Assembly: GCF_018889995.1 (NCBI RefSeq)
Contig: NZ_CP076547.1
Coordinates: 1,302,001-1,366,000, forward strand
From: Subtercola sp. PAMC28395
GTDB taxonomy: Bacteria; Actinomycetota; Actinomycetes; Actinomycetales; Microbacteriaceae
Length of the DNA: 64,000 nt
Direction of reading: 5' to 3'
Positions 45,403-53,584 of this stretch are shown one piece after another. Within the stretch, counting starts at the first letter, position 1. Every line of letters starts with the position of its first letter. Position numbers and translations under genes: made by a program. The notes beneath the pieces were generated by a model. The model saw only the letters and a program-made list of their open reading frames with translations. It ran no database searches and was not told where the DNA came from.

Positions 45403-45743
45403 TAGACATTTCTCTTCCGTTTGTTCTTGCGTGTGTAGTGCGTGGGTAGCTGCATGGCCCGCCGGTGACGACCAACATTCACCGCGGTCGTGTGCAACAG
45501 CTCGGCTATCTCGGTGTCGTTGCACCCGTCCCGGTTCAGGCGGGCTATCTCAGCGACCATGAACGACGGCGTGGGTCGACCGGACCCCGTGACCCGTAAC
45601 GTCTCTTCCCGCGTCTTCGGGCGGGCGGTGATCAGGATTTGCTGCATCATGTTCGTGACCGGCATCTCGAGTTCTGTTGCCAGATCACAGAAACCCTCGA
45701 ACACACCCGCGGGGAGCGCGATCGTCACCGTCACCTCGTTCAT
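45402..45743 (-). CDS. HTH phage protein, unknown function
   Basis: 113 residues, ATG 45743. The C-terminal half holds a clear helix-turn-helix (MVAEIARLNRDGCNDTEIAELLHTTAVNVGRHRRAMQL) ahead of a basic tail RKNKRKRN. The N-terminal half (VTVTIALPAGVFEGFCDLATELEMPVTNMMQQILI) resembles ribbon-helix-helix or CopG-type segments. Probable DNA-binding regulator in the replication operon. Confidence 0.6.
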   Translation of the reverse strand: MNEVTVTIALPAGVFEGFCDLATELEMPVTNMMQQILITARPKTREETLRVTGSGRPTPSFMVAEIARLNRDGCNDTEIAELLHTTAVNVGRHRRAMQLPTHYTRKNKRKRNV

Positions 45744-46051
45744 GCGGCCTTCTCCGTCGCGCACAACAGGCACCACCCGTCCGCCGTGTACTTGTGCGGG
45801 CAACGGTCCGGGCTGTTGAGTTGCATCTGCCGCCCGCGTTGCTCGTGGATGCGACCGACGTTCCGGATCAGGTGCGCGGGCATCAGGTAGTCGGTCGACT
45901 CGCGACGGTGCATCCTGACCGCCTCTAGCGCATCTGGGCCGTTCAAAAAACCGGCGGTGTCGAACCACTCCATGAGAGTGGCCTTGTCGACCTGGCGGTT
46001 GTCGCCGAGCTGCACCTTCGCGAGCACAACTTTCATCTCTTCGATGTTCAT
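45740..46051 (-). CDS. Small phage protein with Cys-x2-Cys site
   Basis: 103 residues, ATG 46051, overlapping both neighbours by ATGA. Helical N-terminus (MEWFDTAGFLNGPDALEAVRMHRRE) and C-terminal CPHKYTADGWCLLC, which could coordinate zinc. It sits between the replication initiator and ssb, as small loader or accessory proteins do. Not recognised. Confidence 0.5.
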   Translation of the reverse strand: MNIEEMKVVLAKVQLGDNRQVDKATLMEWFDTAGFLNGPDALEAVRMHRRESTDYLMPAHLIRNVGRIHEQRGRQMQLNSPDRCPHKYTADGWCLLCATEKAA

Positions 46052-46803
46052 CGGGCTTCGATCTCCAATACGTCAATGTCGGTAGCAAGTGAGAGCGTCG
46101 TCATGGCGCGTTCGGTCGGAGTGAGGCGTGGACGATGCAACTCAGCACGCTCCTGATCGGTGGTCAACCAGTTCTCCCACGCCTTCACCCAGTTGAGCTT
46201 TGTGGAGCCTCGCCCCGTCAACGATGTGAAGTGATTCATGAACTTGGCCGTGGAACGCTTGCCGTCTACAAGCGGCGCGTTAGTTTTCGCCCAAACAACC
46301 ATTTCGGGTGTGACCTCGAATGAATCTGATAGTCGTTTCCCTCGTGGTGGTTTTGCGGTTTCCGCAACACCTGATGGTTCTAACTGATGGTTAACCTGAT
46401 GGTTCTCTTCTGCCCCGTCACCTTGTCTGTTTGGCTGGGACAGGGTGTCTGTTTGGCTGGACACAGTGCCTTGTAGGCTCTCTGCCTTGTAGGCAACCTG
46501 ACTAGTAGGCAGAATGTCGGATTGGATAATCTCGGTAACATCGAGTTTCAGCAGGTACCGGTCGCTTGTTCTCCACCCATTTGCCGAGTGCCGATGAATT
46601 CGCTCAAGCAACCCAACCGATTCGAGATACTTCAAAGCACGCTCGATCGTCTTCTGAGAGCGCCCTGTCATGTCAGCTAACTTCTTCTGACCGGGGTAAC
46701 AACTGTTCTCTTCGTCAGCCATGTCGGCCAGGGCAACGAGAACACCTTTCGCGGAACCTGTCAGCGGCAGGTCATACGCCCAGTTAGTTGCTTTGTAGCT
46801 CAT
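46048..46803 (-). CDS. Replication initiator / helix-turn-helix protein
   Basis: 251 residues from ATG 46803, preceded by GAGG. Residues ~15-90 form a winged helix (GSAKGVLVALADMADEENSCYPGQKKLADMTGRSQKTIERALKYLESVGLLERI) like the HTH_36/RepA-N initiators of actinobacteriophages. Middle linker is Gln/Asn-rich. The C-terminal domain (FEVTPEMVVWAKTNAPLV ... TAKFMNHFTSLTGRG) is of the DnaD/DnaT-like primosome type. Probably binds the phage origin and loads host helicase. Confidence 0.75.
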   Translation of the reverse strand: MSYKATNWAYDLPLTGSAKGVLVALADMADEENSCYPGQKKLADMTGRSQKTIERALKYLESVGLLERIHRHSANGWRTSDRYLLKLDVTEIIQSDILPTSQVAYKAESLQGTVSSQTDTLSQPNRQGDGAEENHQVNHQLEPSGVAETAKPPRGKRLSDSFEVTPEMVVWAKTNAPLVDGKRSTAKFMNHFTSLTGRGSTKLNWVKAWENWLTTDQERAELHRPRLTPTERAMTTLSLATDIDVLEIEAR

Positions 46804-47008
46804 CTGTTGCCTCTCATCGGAGGCGAAAACAGGTAGTATTGTGGCATCAGCCGCCACCCCTTCCCGGGTGTTCGGTTAGGCCCCAGTTCGGATGTTTCCG
46901 CATCCAGCTCGGGGCCGTTTTTCGTTACCCCAATTCTACCTGCTACCGATGGCATCAGCGGGACGAATCGCCTGATCAGAGCAACATCTGTGGATAACTT
47001 TTTGTCGC
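46804..47008 (+). promoter_or_regulatory. Intergenic region with plus-strand terminator
   Basis: 205 bp with no ORF. Hairpin GGCCCC...GGATG-tttc-CGCATCC...GGGGCC (46879-46916) is followed by gtttttc, forming an intrinsic terminator oriented on the plus strand although all genes here run minus. A small plus-strand RNA or antitermination element could end here. The minus-strand promoter for the initiator gene may be the caatactacc box near 46830. Confidence 0.5.
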
Positions 47009-47515
47009 TCAAAACACCACTTCCTGTCCGTGTACGCCGCCCGACCGGATACCCAAACGGACCATCAGACCGACCCCGTCAGGTTCGAACGCTTGCCCGA
47101 ATGACTGGTTGAAGTTCCGGTACCAACGCCCGTCCGGGTACAGCAACGGGATCTCCGAAATGTCATGAATCGGCACACCTGTGTGGAGGTTCGGTTCAAC
47201 CATCCACTTCGCGACCGACCATCCGTTCGCGATGAACTTGCGTCGCAAATCGGCGTCTTGCATTTCGCGAACGTTATGCCCCCAACACATAGCCACAAGA
47301 AACCCTGCGCCGTCATACAAGGCGCTCCCACCGGCCTGCTTCGCTGCCCGGTGCTGCATCGTCAGGTCGCCCATGCAACCGCCCAGAGACGCCGCCACAC
47401 ACATGTAACGGTCCCGTTCCAGAACACCCGCACGCTGCGCGTTGACCTGACGTTTCGACTCCTCACCAATCGTCCGACGACGGGCAGGCTGACGGTCATA
47501 CTTCGGGGCGATCAT
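47009..47515 (-). CDS. HNH-type endonuclease-like protein
   Basis: 168 residues, ATG 47515. Segment RDRYMCVAASLGGCMGDLTMQHRAAKQAGG...LVAMCWGHNVREMQDADLRRKFIANGWSV has the layout of an HNH/beta-beta-alpha metal nuclease (Cys...Cys, His, then Cys-x2-His-Asn). N-terminus basic. The distal part (LLYPDGRWYRNFNQ) is unassigned. It may be a homing-type or structural nuclease; it lies just downstream of the methyltransferase pair. Confidence 0.5.
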   Translation of the reverse strand: MIAPKYDRQPARRRTIGEESKRQVNAQRAGVLERDRYMCVAASLGGCMGDLTMQHRAAKQAGGSALYDGAGFLVAMCWGHNVREMQDADLRRKFIANGWSVAKWMVEPNLHTGVPIHDISEIPLLYPDGRWYRNFNQSFGQAFEPDGVGLMVRLGIRSGGVHGQEVVF

Positions 47516-47667
47516 TCCGGAACCGCCGAGATTCGCTGCAAGTCCAAGATCTCCCCGGTCGCTTTCACACGAACGCGTATCATCTGCGGGACCTCTATTC
47601 CAGGGTCTACATACAGCGACGACTGCGATCCGTCACTGGCTTGGTAGACGTATCCGACTTGCATCAT
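47512..47667 (-). CDS. 51-residue phage ORF overlapping the C5 methyltransferase stop
   Basis: Starts ATG 47667 (next Met 47664), overlapping the methyltransferase TGA at 47666-47664, and ends in an ATGA overlap with the HNH gene. Peptide MMQVGYVYQASDGSQSSLY... contains MIRVRVKATGEILDLQRISAV and looks like a compact beta barrel. Coupling on both sides makes translation likely. Not recognised. Confidence 0.55.
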   Translation of the reverse strand: MMQVGYVYQASDGSQSSLYVDPGIEVPQMIRVRVKATGEILDLQRISAVPE

Positions 47668-49496
47668 GCGGCCATCTCGATGTCGATGCCGAGCGACTCG
47701 ATGACGGCCGCTCCGAGGTCGCGTGCGGCGGGCGGCGTGACCGCGTTCCCGGCCTGCTTGACCTGCTCTCGTTTCGTGCCGAGCAACGTGTAGGTGTGCG
47801 CGAATGCCATGCCGACTTTGATCTCGTCGGGGGTGAGCATGCGGAAGATGCAGTCCTCGACGTTGACTGGGCCCGACAGGAGCGAATACCGATCCAACGT
47901 GGTGAAGGTCCTATGCGGGTCGCTGACCGGCGCTGCACCACCCCGAGAGTTGTAGGGCACGAGCAGTGACTGGTGGCCCGCCGTTGTGAGTGTGCGCATC
48001 ACCTCACTCACCGGGGTGGTCATCTGGCCTTGGTCGCCTCGAGCGGTGTTGTTCCGCATCAGCAGGGCGTGGTGGTTGCCATTCGCTGAGACCGTGTCGA
48101 TCGGTGAGTCTGCGCCCTTCGCTACTCCGTGGTTCCGGAGCGGCACGACGATCGCGGTCTCGTTGCGGGTTGACTGCGTACGCAGCGGATCAGCGGCGGC
48201 TGCGGCAGTCTTGCCATCTCGGCCCTCAACCGGGATCAGAAGCGCATCCGTCTCGACGGTCGTGCGTGTCGGCATCACGTCGGCGAGCGAGGTTGCTATA
48301 TCTCGCCAGGTGCCGCCAGAGGGGACGAGCATGCCCTTCGTCTGCGCGGTCGTCTGCGTGAGCATCGGATCTGCAGCAGACTGCACGGTCCCTTCGCCGC
48401 GGATGCCGTCAGTGATCAGCGGCGGCAGGGCGAGACCTTTCGACTCCGAGGCATGCAGCGTCCGGAACGTTTCTTCGATCGGCCAGGCACGGAGGTATCC
48501 GGTGTCGCTGCCGTGGTTCGGGTGTCTTGGATCGGTGGAGTCATACGTGTTCCCGGTCGCCTCCACGATCGTGGGACGCCAGTACCGTTCGATGCCCTTC
48601 TCGATCCGGGTCATCGTCTTCGGCGACAACGGCTTCTCCCGGTCACCAATACGTGTGCCCTCGATGGTCCAGTCGATCGCCGACGACGCGGGCAACCAGC
48701 CAGGCTCAACAACGGCCGCGCACTGCGGGCACCGGTAGAGGTACTGCGCACGGTACCGGCCCCACTCCTCAGCCTTCTTGAACGTCTGCACCGCACTGAT
48801 CAGACCGTGCCGTTCACACAGCGCTTTCGGGCGTGTCCACTTCTGCAGGTCCGGGGCCCGGTTGCCTTTCAGCCAGAACACGATGTACATGCGGTCACGT
48901 GACTGCGGGGCAGGCAGACCGTACGCCTGCGCGTGCATCGAGTTCAACCACACGATCTGGTGCTGATACCCGAGCAACTCCATCGACTGCAGCCACGCGG
49001 GGAACGGTATCCACCGGTACGCGTCGACGACGTTCTCGATGATGATCGCCTTGTAGTGGTGGTACTCCGCGAACCGGGGCACATCCCACATCGTCGCCCG
49101 CGACCGAATCGCCGCCGCGTCGGGCAGAGGTGCCTCGTTCAGGTCGAACAATGATGCTTCCGTGGCGCGCTGCCGTTTGATGCCCTTCGCGACCGAGTGG
49201 TTCGTGCACTCCGGTGACGCCCACAGAATGTCGGTCGTCGGGAACCACGACGGCTCCACCTGGGAGATATCAGCCGACGAGTGGTCAGTGTTCGGGTGGT
49301 TCAGTTGGTGCGAGTCGATCGCGAGCTGCCAGTGATTCGCAGCCATGATGACTTTCACCCCGGGCAGTGTTGCCAGACCAGAACTTGAGCCGCCAGCGCC
49401 ACAGAAGAGATCAGTGACAGTGGTCTCGCCGTGCACTCGCCGCCGGCGGGCCGGGCCGCGCTTTACCTTCGGCTTTGCGTTTGTTGCAGCGCTCAT
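47664..49496 (-). CDS. DNA (cytosine-5) methyltransferase with repeat-bearing target domain
   Basis: 610 residues, ATG 49496. C5-MTase motifs in order: I DLFCGAGGSSSG (29-40), IV ASPECTNHS with catalytic Cys97 (PEC instead of the usual PPC), VI IENV (153-156), VIII QSRDRMYIVFW, X QVKQAGNAVTP. Between VIII and X lies a Cys-x2-Cys segment (CPQCAAV) and then a row of about six repeats of the type ADPxxTQTTxxxxxLLVP (residues ~365-545), unusual for a TRD. Probably modifies phage DNA against host restriction. No cognate restriction gene is present. Confidence 0.88.
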   Translation of the reverse strand: MSAATNAKPKVKRGPARRRRVHGETTVTDLFCGAGGSSSGLATLPGVKVIMAANHWQLAIDSHQLNHPNTDHSSADISQVEPSWFPTTDILWASPECTNHSVAKGIKRQRATEASLFDLNEAPLPDAAAIRSRATMWDVPRFAEYHHYKAIIIENVVDAYRWIPFPAWLQSMELLGYQHQIVWLNSMHAQAYGLPAPQSRDRMYIVFWLKGNRAPDLQKWTRPKALCERHGLISAVQTFKKAEEWGRYRAQYLYRCPQCAAVVEPGWLPASSAIDWTIEGTRIGDREKPLSPKTMTRIEKGIERYWRPTIVEATGNTYDSTDPRHPNHGSDTGYLRAWPIEETFRTLHASESKGLALPPLITDGIRGEGTVQSAADPMLTQTTAQTKGMLVPSGGTWRDIATSLADVMPTRTTVETDALLIPVEGRDGKTAAAAADPLRTQSTRNETAIVVPLRNHGVAKGADSPIDTVSANGNHHALLMRNNTARGDQGQMTTPVSEVMRTLTTAGHQSLLVPYNSRGGAAPVSDPHRTFTTLDRYSLLSGPVNVEDCIFRMLTPDEIKVGMAFAHTYTLLGTKREQVKQAGNAVTPPAARDLGAAVIESLGIDIEMAA

Positions 49497-52045
49497 GATG
49501 CAATCGCCTCGCTGTCTTCGATGTCGAGCAGGTCAAATAGGGACGGAGTTTCACCGCGGCGGTCTTCTTCCCGCTGGTACATGACCGCGTCACGGTATGA
49601 GGTGGGATTCAGTTCAGCCATGCGTCCGCGGCGTCCGAGTTTCCGGGCCCGGAGAGGCACAGTTCCGAGACCACCGAAGGGGTCGTATACCAACTCGCCC
49701 GGGTTCGTATACCGCTCGATGAGCCGGTCTACGATGTCGAACTGCAGCGGGCAGATATGAAATTCGAGGTTCCTGCGGGACTGCTCACCGTTTAGGGTGG
49801 CCAGCCGGTTGATGTCGTGCCAGACACTCTCAGACCACGAACCCGGAGAGAGCGAAGCGAACGTAGCAGGGAGCGCATTCTTCGCAGCCATAGCCTCACC
49901 GAGCGCCACATGAGCATCGAAGTCGTACACGGAACGCATCGACTGATCAGTGAACAGGCGCGACCGGATCTCTGGCTTCAGGGCTGCAAGCTCATCCGTT
50001 GAAAGCAGCCGGTCGCCCGATGATCGCCAGTCAGCGGCAGCATCGATCTGCCACCTGGCGAGCGAGTACTCGGAGATCTCCTTCACGACGCGTTCGTCAG
50101 CCCAGCCCTTCGACCGGTCGGTCTGCGGCTTGTGGAACAGGAGCACGTACTCGGGAGAGCCGACGCCCATGTTCGAGCCGTCTTTCCGCATCTTCGTATA
50201 TCCGAGACGGTACGTCTGGTTGTTCTCGCGCACGACGTCGGTGGTGATCGTGATCATTCCCATGTAGTCGAAACCGTGCTGTGTATAGTGCGCGATCGCT
50301 TCGGCGTGGAACGGTGAGACGGTTGGCAGGCCCGCCCCGGTGACGTTGCCGAAGTTGATTCGGTCCTTCACATGCACGGCGAGGATCCGGCCCGGCTTCA
50401 GGACGCGCAGAAGGTTCGGTGTGAGGTAGTCGTTCTGCCACCAGAAGTGCGCGTTGTTATCGGTGTGGCCGAAGTCGGAGTAGTTCAGCGAGTACTCGTA
50501 GTGGTTGCCAAACGGTATCGACGTGAGAATCATGTCGATCGAGTCGGTTTCCATGTGATCGGCGGTCTCGACGACGCAATCGTTGAGCGCGACTTTCCAG
50601 TCAGCGCCGAAGCTAACCTCCCGTTCGATACCCATCTCGCGAGTCAATTCAGCAGTGATCGCCGACGGGTTCAGACCGAACTCGCGCAGCACGTCAGACA
50701 TCCGCTCCGTGAGCTCGTCGTCACGTTTCCACTTCTCCAGAAGCTCCGTGATCAGGCCGCGCTCCGACTCGGTGTGAATGAAGTCGATGATCACATTCTC
50801 CGTCTGCAGGTAGCGGTGGATGCGGTGAATGGATTGGTATATACCGTCGAATGAGTAGTTCACGCCCACGAAGATCGCTCGGTGGCAGTGCCGTTGGAAG
50901 TTCGACCCGGACCCGGAGATGCTCGGTTTCGTGGCGAGCAGTCGGAACTTGCCATCCGAGAAGTCAATGACGCGTTGGGCGCGGAGGTCACGGTCCTGTG
51001 AACCGTAGACGTCCACGGTCTCAGGGAGCGCCTTGACTATCTCGTGGCGTTCATCCTCGAGGTGGTGCCAAAGTAGGAAGTGATCTTCTGGTGACGCGTT
51101 CACGAGCTCAGTGAGACGGGCGACACGGTTGCCGATCGAGTCTCGTTTCACCCGGGCGGCGTCGACGATGCCGAGCGCTGCGTCGGCGTACATCACCGCT
51201 TGCCCGTCGCGGTCGGTCTTGACGTAGGTCGACGGGTCTCCGACCTCGTGCCAGTTGACCTCGAAGTCGGGAAGGTCATATCCCTCGTCTGAATAGCCGA
51301 GATCCGATGGCCGTTGCAGGAAGACGGCCCAGGTGTTCAGCCACAGATGGAATTCGCGAATTTTGTGGGGGTAGATCGTGAGGTTCCCGGCCTTGGAAGA
51401 GTCGCGTTGGAAGAACCGTGTGAGAGCCGCACCAGAGTCCATGATGCTGAGGAACGCGGCGTAGTGGATCAGTTCCTTGTGGCGGTTCGGGGCGGGCAGT
51501 GCTGTCGCGACGAACCGGTATTCGGTGTGCTTGAAGAGGGTGAGGAAGGTCTGGAAGGTTTTCGACCCGTAGTCGCGCAGCACTGATGCTTCGTCGAGGC
51601 TGGCGGCGATGAAGAGATTCACGTCGACCTTGCCCTCGCGCACTGACTCGTAGTTCGTGAGGTACAGGCCCTCACCGGGCAAGCCGAATGCGGTGGTCTG
51701 GATGAACTGCGTTTGCACACCGAGCATCGCTGCGTCGCGGGCGAACTCGATCCGCACGTCGAGAGGGAGAACGACGAGCGCGGAACCGCCACGGTGCTTC
51801 ATGATCAGACGGAGTACTTCGATCTGCATGACCGTCTTGCCGAGACCGAACTTCGCGAAGATCGCACGCCGGCCGCCGCGCACCGCCCAGCAGACGATGT
51901 CGCGCTGGTGTGGCTTCAGCATCGGGTTGACTTCGGCCGGGTCGATCTCGAATCCGAAGCTCTTGTCGAACGCAACCTTCTCTCGGAGGAAATCGGCGTA
52001 TGTCAGGGTGGTGTCGGCGCCAGTGTTCAGGGTGAGGAGGCTCAC
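49493..52045 (-). CDS. SF2 helicase-DNA methyltransferase fusion
   Basis: 850 residues, GTG 52045 (GTGA overlap with the previous gene), ending in ATGA overlap with the C5 methyltransferase. The N-terminal ~480 residues are SF2 helicase-like: motif I FAKFGLGKTVMQ (Lys70), DEAS box SLDEASVLRDYG, motif III-like VATALPAPN, motif VI QSIHRIHRYLQ. The C-terminal ~350 residues are an amino-methyltransferase in beta-type order: motif IV TSIPFGNHYEYS (near residue 508, SIPF in place of SPPY/F) and motif I VYDPFGGLGTVPLRARKLGR (near 787). Adenine-N6 or cytosine-N4 modification is possible. Confidence 0.85.
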   Translation of the reverse strand: MSLLTLNTGADTTLTYADFLREKVAFDKSFGFEIDPAEVNPMLKPHQRDIVCWAVRGGRRAIFAKFGLGKTVMQIEVLRLIMKHRGGSALVVLPLDVRIEFARDAAMLGVQTQFIQTTAFGLPGEGLYLTNYESVREGKVDVNLFIAASLDEASVLRDYGSKTFQTFLTLFKHTEYRFVATALPAPNRHKELIHYAAFLSIMDSGAALTRFFQRDSSKAGNLTIYPHKIREFHLWLNTWAVFLQRPSDLGYSDEGYDLPDFEVNWHEVGDPSTYVKTDRDGQAVMYADAALGIVDAARVKRDSIGNRVARLTELVNASPEDHFLLWHHLEDERHEIVKALPETVDVYGSQDRDLRAQRVIDFSDGKFRLLATKPSISGSGSNFQRHCHRAIFVGVNYSFDGIYQSIHRIHRYLQTENVIIDFIHTESERGLITELLEKWKRDDELTERMSDVLREFGLNPSAITAELTREMGIEREVSFGADWKVALNDCVVETADHMETDSIDMILTSIPFGNHYEYSLNYSDFGHTDNNAHFWWQNDYLTPNLLRVLKPGRILAVHVKDRINFGNVTGAGLPTVSPFHAEAIAHYTQHGFDYMGMITITTDVVRENNQTYRLGYTKMRKDGSNMGVGSPEYVLLFHKPQTDRSKGWADERVVKEISEYSLARWQIDAAADWRSSGDRLLSTDELAALKPEIRSRLFTDQSMRSVYDFDAHVALGEAMAAKNALPATFASLSPGSWSESVWHDINRLATLNGEQSRRNLEFHICPLQFDIVDRLIERYTNPGELVYDPFGGLGTVPLRARKLGRRGRMAELNPTSYRDAVMYQREEDRRGETPSLFDLLDIEDSEAIAS

Positions 52046-52485
52046 TTGGTGACCTCCACTTCGGTGATGGTCACGATGAATCTGGCCCGCTCGTTTCGCG
52101 CCAACCGGATCGTGGGTGTCGGGGTATCCATGAATGCTGCGGTGTCGTCGGCGACGACGTGCGCGGATGGTTCGTGCTTGGCACCGATGCCGTCGTAGAT
52201 GGGTTTCGTGAACAGGCCCAGGTTCGATGCGTCACGGTCACGGTCGACAACCACGACCCACTCGACTTCGACGCGGATGCGCTGCAGCGTCGGGATGCGC
52301 AACGCTTTCACCTTGTAGTAGACCTCGGTGCGGATGTGCTTCGTGCTGTTGATCCGCTTCCACTTCGACCCGGTGTCGTTCGCTGACAGGCCCGGGGGCG
52401 GGCTTGAGTAGTTGAGTTCGAAGCTCCACTTGTGTGGTGCGTGGGTGGATTGTGTGGGCGTTGGCGTGCCAAAATCGAGGGTCAT
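52042..52485 (-). CDS. RusA-like Holliday junction resolvase
   Basis: 147 residues from ATG 52485, preceded by AAAGGA. The RusA pattern is visible: PPPGLSANDTGSKWKRINSTKHIRTEVYYKVKAL, then DRDRDASNLGLFTKPIYDGIGAKH and VVADDTAAFM, with the Asp residues that hold the metal. It cleaves branched intermediates before packaging. It lies in the recombination block next to exonuclease and SMC-like genes. Confidence 0.75.
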   Translation of the reverse strand: MTLDFGTPTPTQSTHAPHKWSFELNYSSPPPGLSANDTGSKWKRINSTKHIRTEVYYKVKALRIPTLQRIRVEVEWVVVVDRDRDASNLGLFTKPIYDGIGAKHEPSAHVVADDTAAFMDTPTPTIRLARNERARFIVTITEVEVTK

Positions 52486-52522
52486 CTCGTGGTTCCTTTG
52501 CAAGGGGTTCGCGTGTGATTGA

Positions 52523-52555
52523 GGGGGTCGAGATGCGGCAAACATCTCGACCCCC
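52523..52555. terminator. Strong hairpin upstream of the resolvase gene
   Basis: 13-bp perfect stem GGGGGTCGAGATG / CATCTCGACCCCC with a seven-base loop. No U-run follows on the minus strand, so attenuation or mRNA protection may be its role rather than full termination. Confidence 0.55.
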
Positions 52556-52590
52556 GGTTCCGGGTTGCTACGGTGGCTACGGTGTGTGGA

Positions 52591-52728
52591 TCACCGCCCG
52601 GTGTCTTTGTTGCCGCGTTTCACACGCCGGTCGATACGGTCATCCGCCAGACACACCTTCAAGTAGTCCGCGATGGAACGCTCGAACGATGAGCCTGCGG
52701 CTTTCGCTGACGCTCTACTGCGAGTCAT
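52591..52728 (-). pseudogene. Truncated nuclease remnant (N-terminal 45 residues)
   Basis: ATG 52728 overlaps the previous stop (ATGA). The 45-residue peptide SRASAKAAGSSFERSIADYLK ... DDRIDRRVKRGNKDTG matches the start of actinobacteriophage VRR-NUC/RecB-like nucleases (xxFE...V.DYL...ID RR...G.KD.GDI), but a TGA follows right after KDTGR, before the catalytic D-x(n)-E-x-K part. The downstream 100 bp, with its hairpin, holds no continuation in any frame. It is likely a deletion remnant still being translated. Confidence 0.55.
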
Positions 52729-52889
52729 AGCCAGTCCTCGATCTCTTCATCGGTCATAGGTTCTGGCGGTTCAGCATCGTACGATTGGTCATCGAGCATT
52801 GTGTCTCGGGATGCCTCTGTGCCGTCAGCGTTGTAGTAGATGACCTCCGTGTACTGGCGGGTCTCACGCACCTTGTACGGGCCGGTCAC
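52725..52889 (-). CDS. Small phage protein, unknown function
   Basis: 54 residues, GTG 52889 in GTGA overlap with the previous stop; its own stop overlaps the next ATG. Acidic, with RETRQYTEVIYYNADGTEAS and a C-terminal EEIEDWL. Not recognised. The overlaps on both sides support translation. Confidence 0.55.
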   Translation of the reverse strand: MTGPYKVRETRQYTEVIYYNADGTEASRDTMLDDQSYDAEPPEPMTDEEIEDWL

Positions 52890-53584
52890 GGGTTCACTTC
52901 CCCACGGTCTACGGCAGCGTCGAACTCGGCACGCTCCTGCGCCTCGTAATCGTCAACGGCAGATTTTGGGGCGGCTGATACCGGCTCAACAGGTGCGGGT
53001 GCGACTGTTGCGGCGACTTGTTGTTGCGCGGCCAGCGCGGCGGCTTCGAGCTTCTTATACACACCACCGAGCACTGTCATGACTTGGCGGGATGCGTTGG
53101 CTTCTTTCGCGGCCTGACCGAGCGCGAACACGGCAGCCATGTCATCACCCGCAGTGTTCAGTTCAGCGAGCCAGTCACGGCCTGATGTGTCTTTCGGCGG
53201 GTCCAACGGTTGCACCGTGAACGGCTCCCGTTTCGCGCGAGTGACGGTGAGGGCGATGGTGGCGGGTTTGTCGATATTCGAAAGCGCCGCGATCCGAATC
53301 CCGCCGACCTTCTGCCCGCCGAACTTCACCTCTGGGTCGCCGTAGAGTGTCATTCTTCGGCCCGCATACACCGCCGAGTCGGAACCCCAGCACGCGAGCA
53401 GAACACGCCTCATCGACTTCGACGGCTTGAACGGTCGGCCAGGGAACTCCGCCAGATGAACCTCGACGGGTTGTTCCGCGTTGCCATTCTTCACCTCCGT
53501 AACCGTGACCGTTTTCGGGCCACCGCCGTAGTCATCGAAATTCTGTTGATCGCTCTTCGGAGCGGTCGTCTCTGCAATATTCAT
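52886..53584 (-). CDS. Phage recombination-block protein, unknown function
   Basis: 232 residues from ATG 53584 (ATGA overlap). N-terminal beta-rich domain: PKTVTVTEVKNGNAEQPVEVHLAEFPGRPFKPSKSMRRVLLACWG ... GRRMTLYGDPEVKFGGQKVGGIRIAALSNI. The middle is helical (GDDMAAVFALGQAAKEANA) and the C-terminus acidic (DYEAQERAEFDAAVDRGEV). It is directly downstream of a RecE-like exonuclease, the slot where an ssDNA-annealing protein is often found, but no RecT/Erf motif is visible, so the function is open. Confidence 0.65.
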   Translation of the reverse strand: MNIAETTAPKSDQQNFDDYGGGPKTVTVTEVKNGNAEQPVEVHLAEFPGRPFKPSKSMRRVLLACWGSDSAVYAGRRMTLYGDPEVKFGGQKVGGIRIAALSNIDKPATIALTVTRAKREPFTVQPLDPPKDTSGRDWLAELNTAGDDMAAVFALGQAAKEANASRQVMTVLGGVYKKLEAAALAAQQQVAATVAPAPVEPVSAAPKSAVDDYEAQERAEFDAAVDRGEVNP

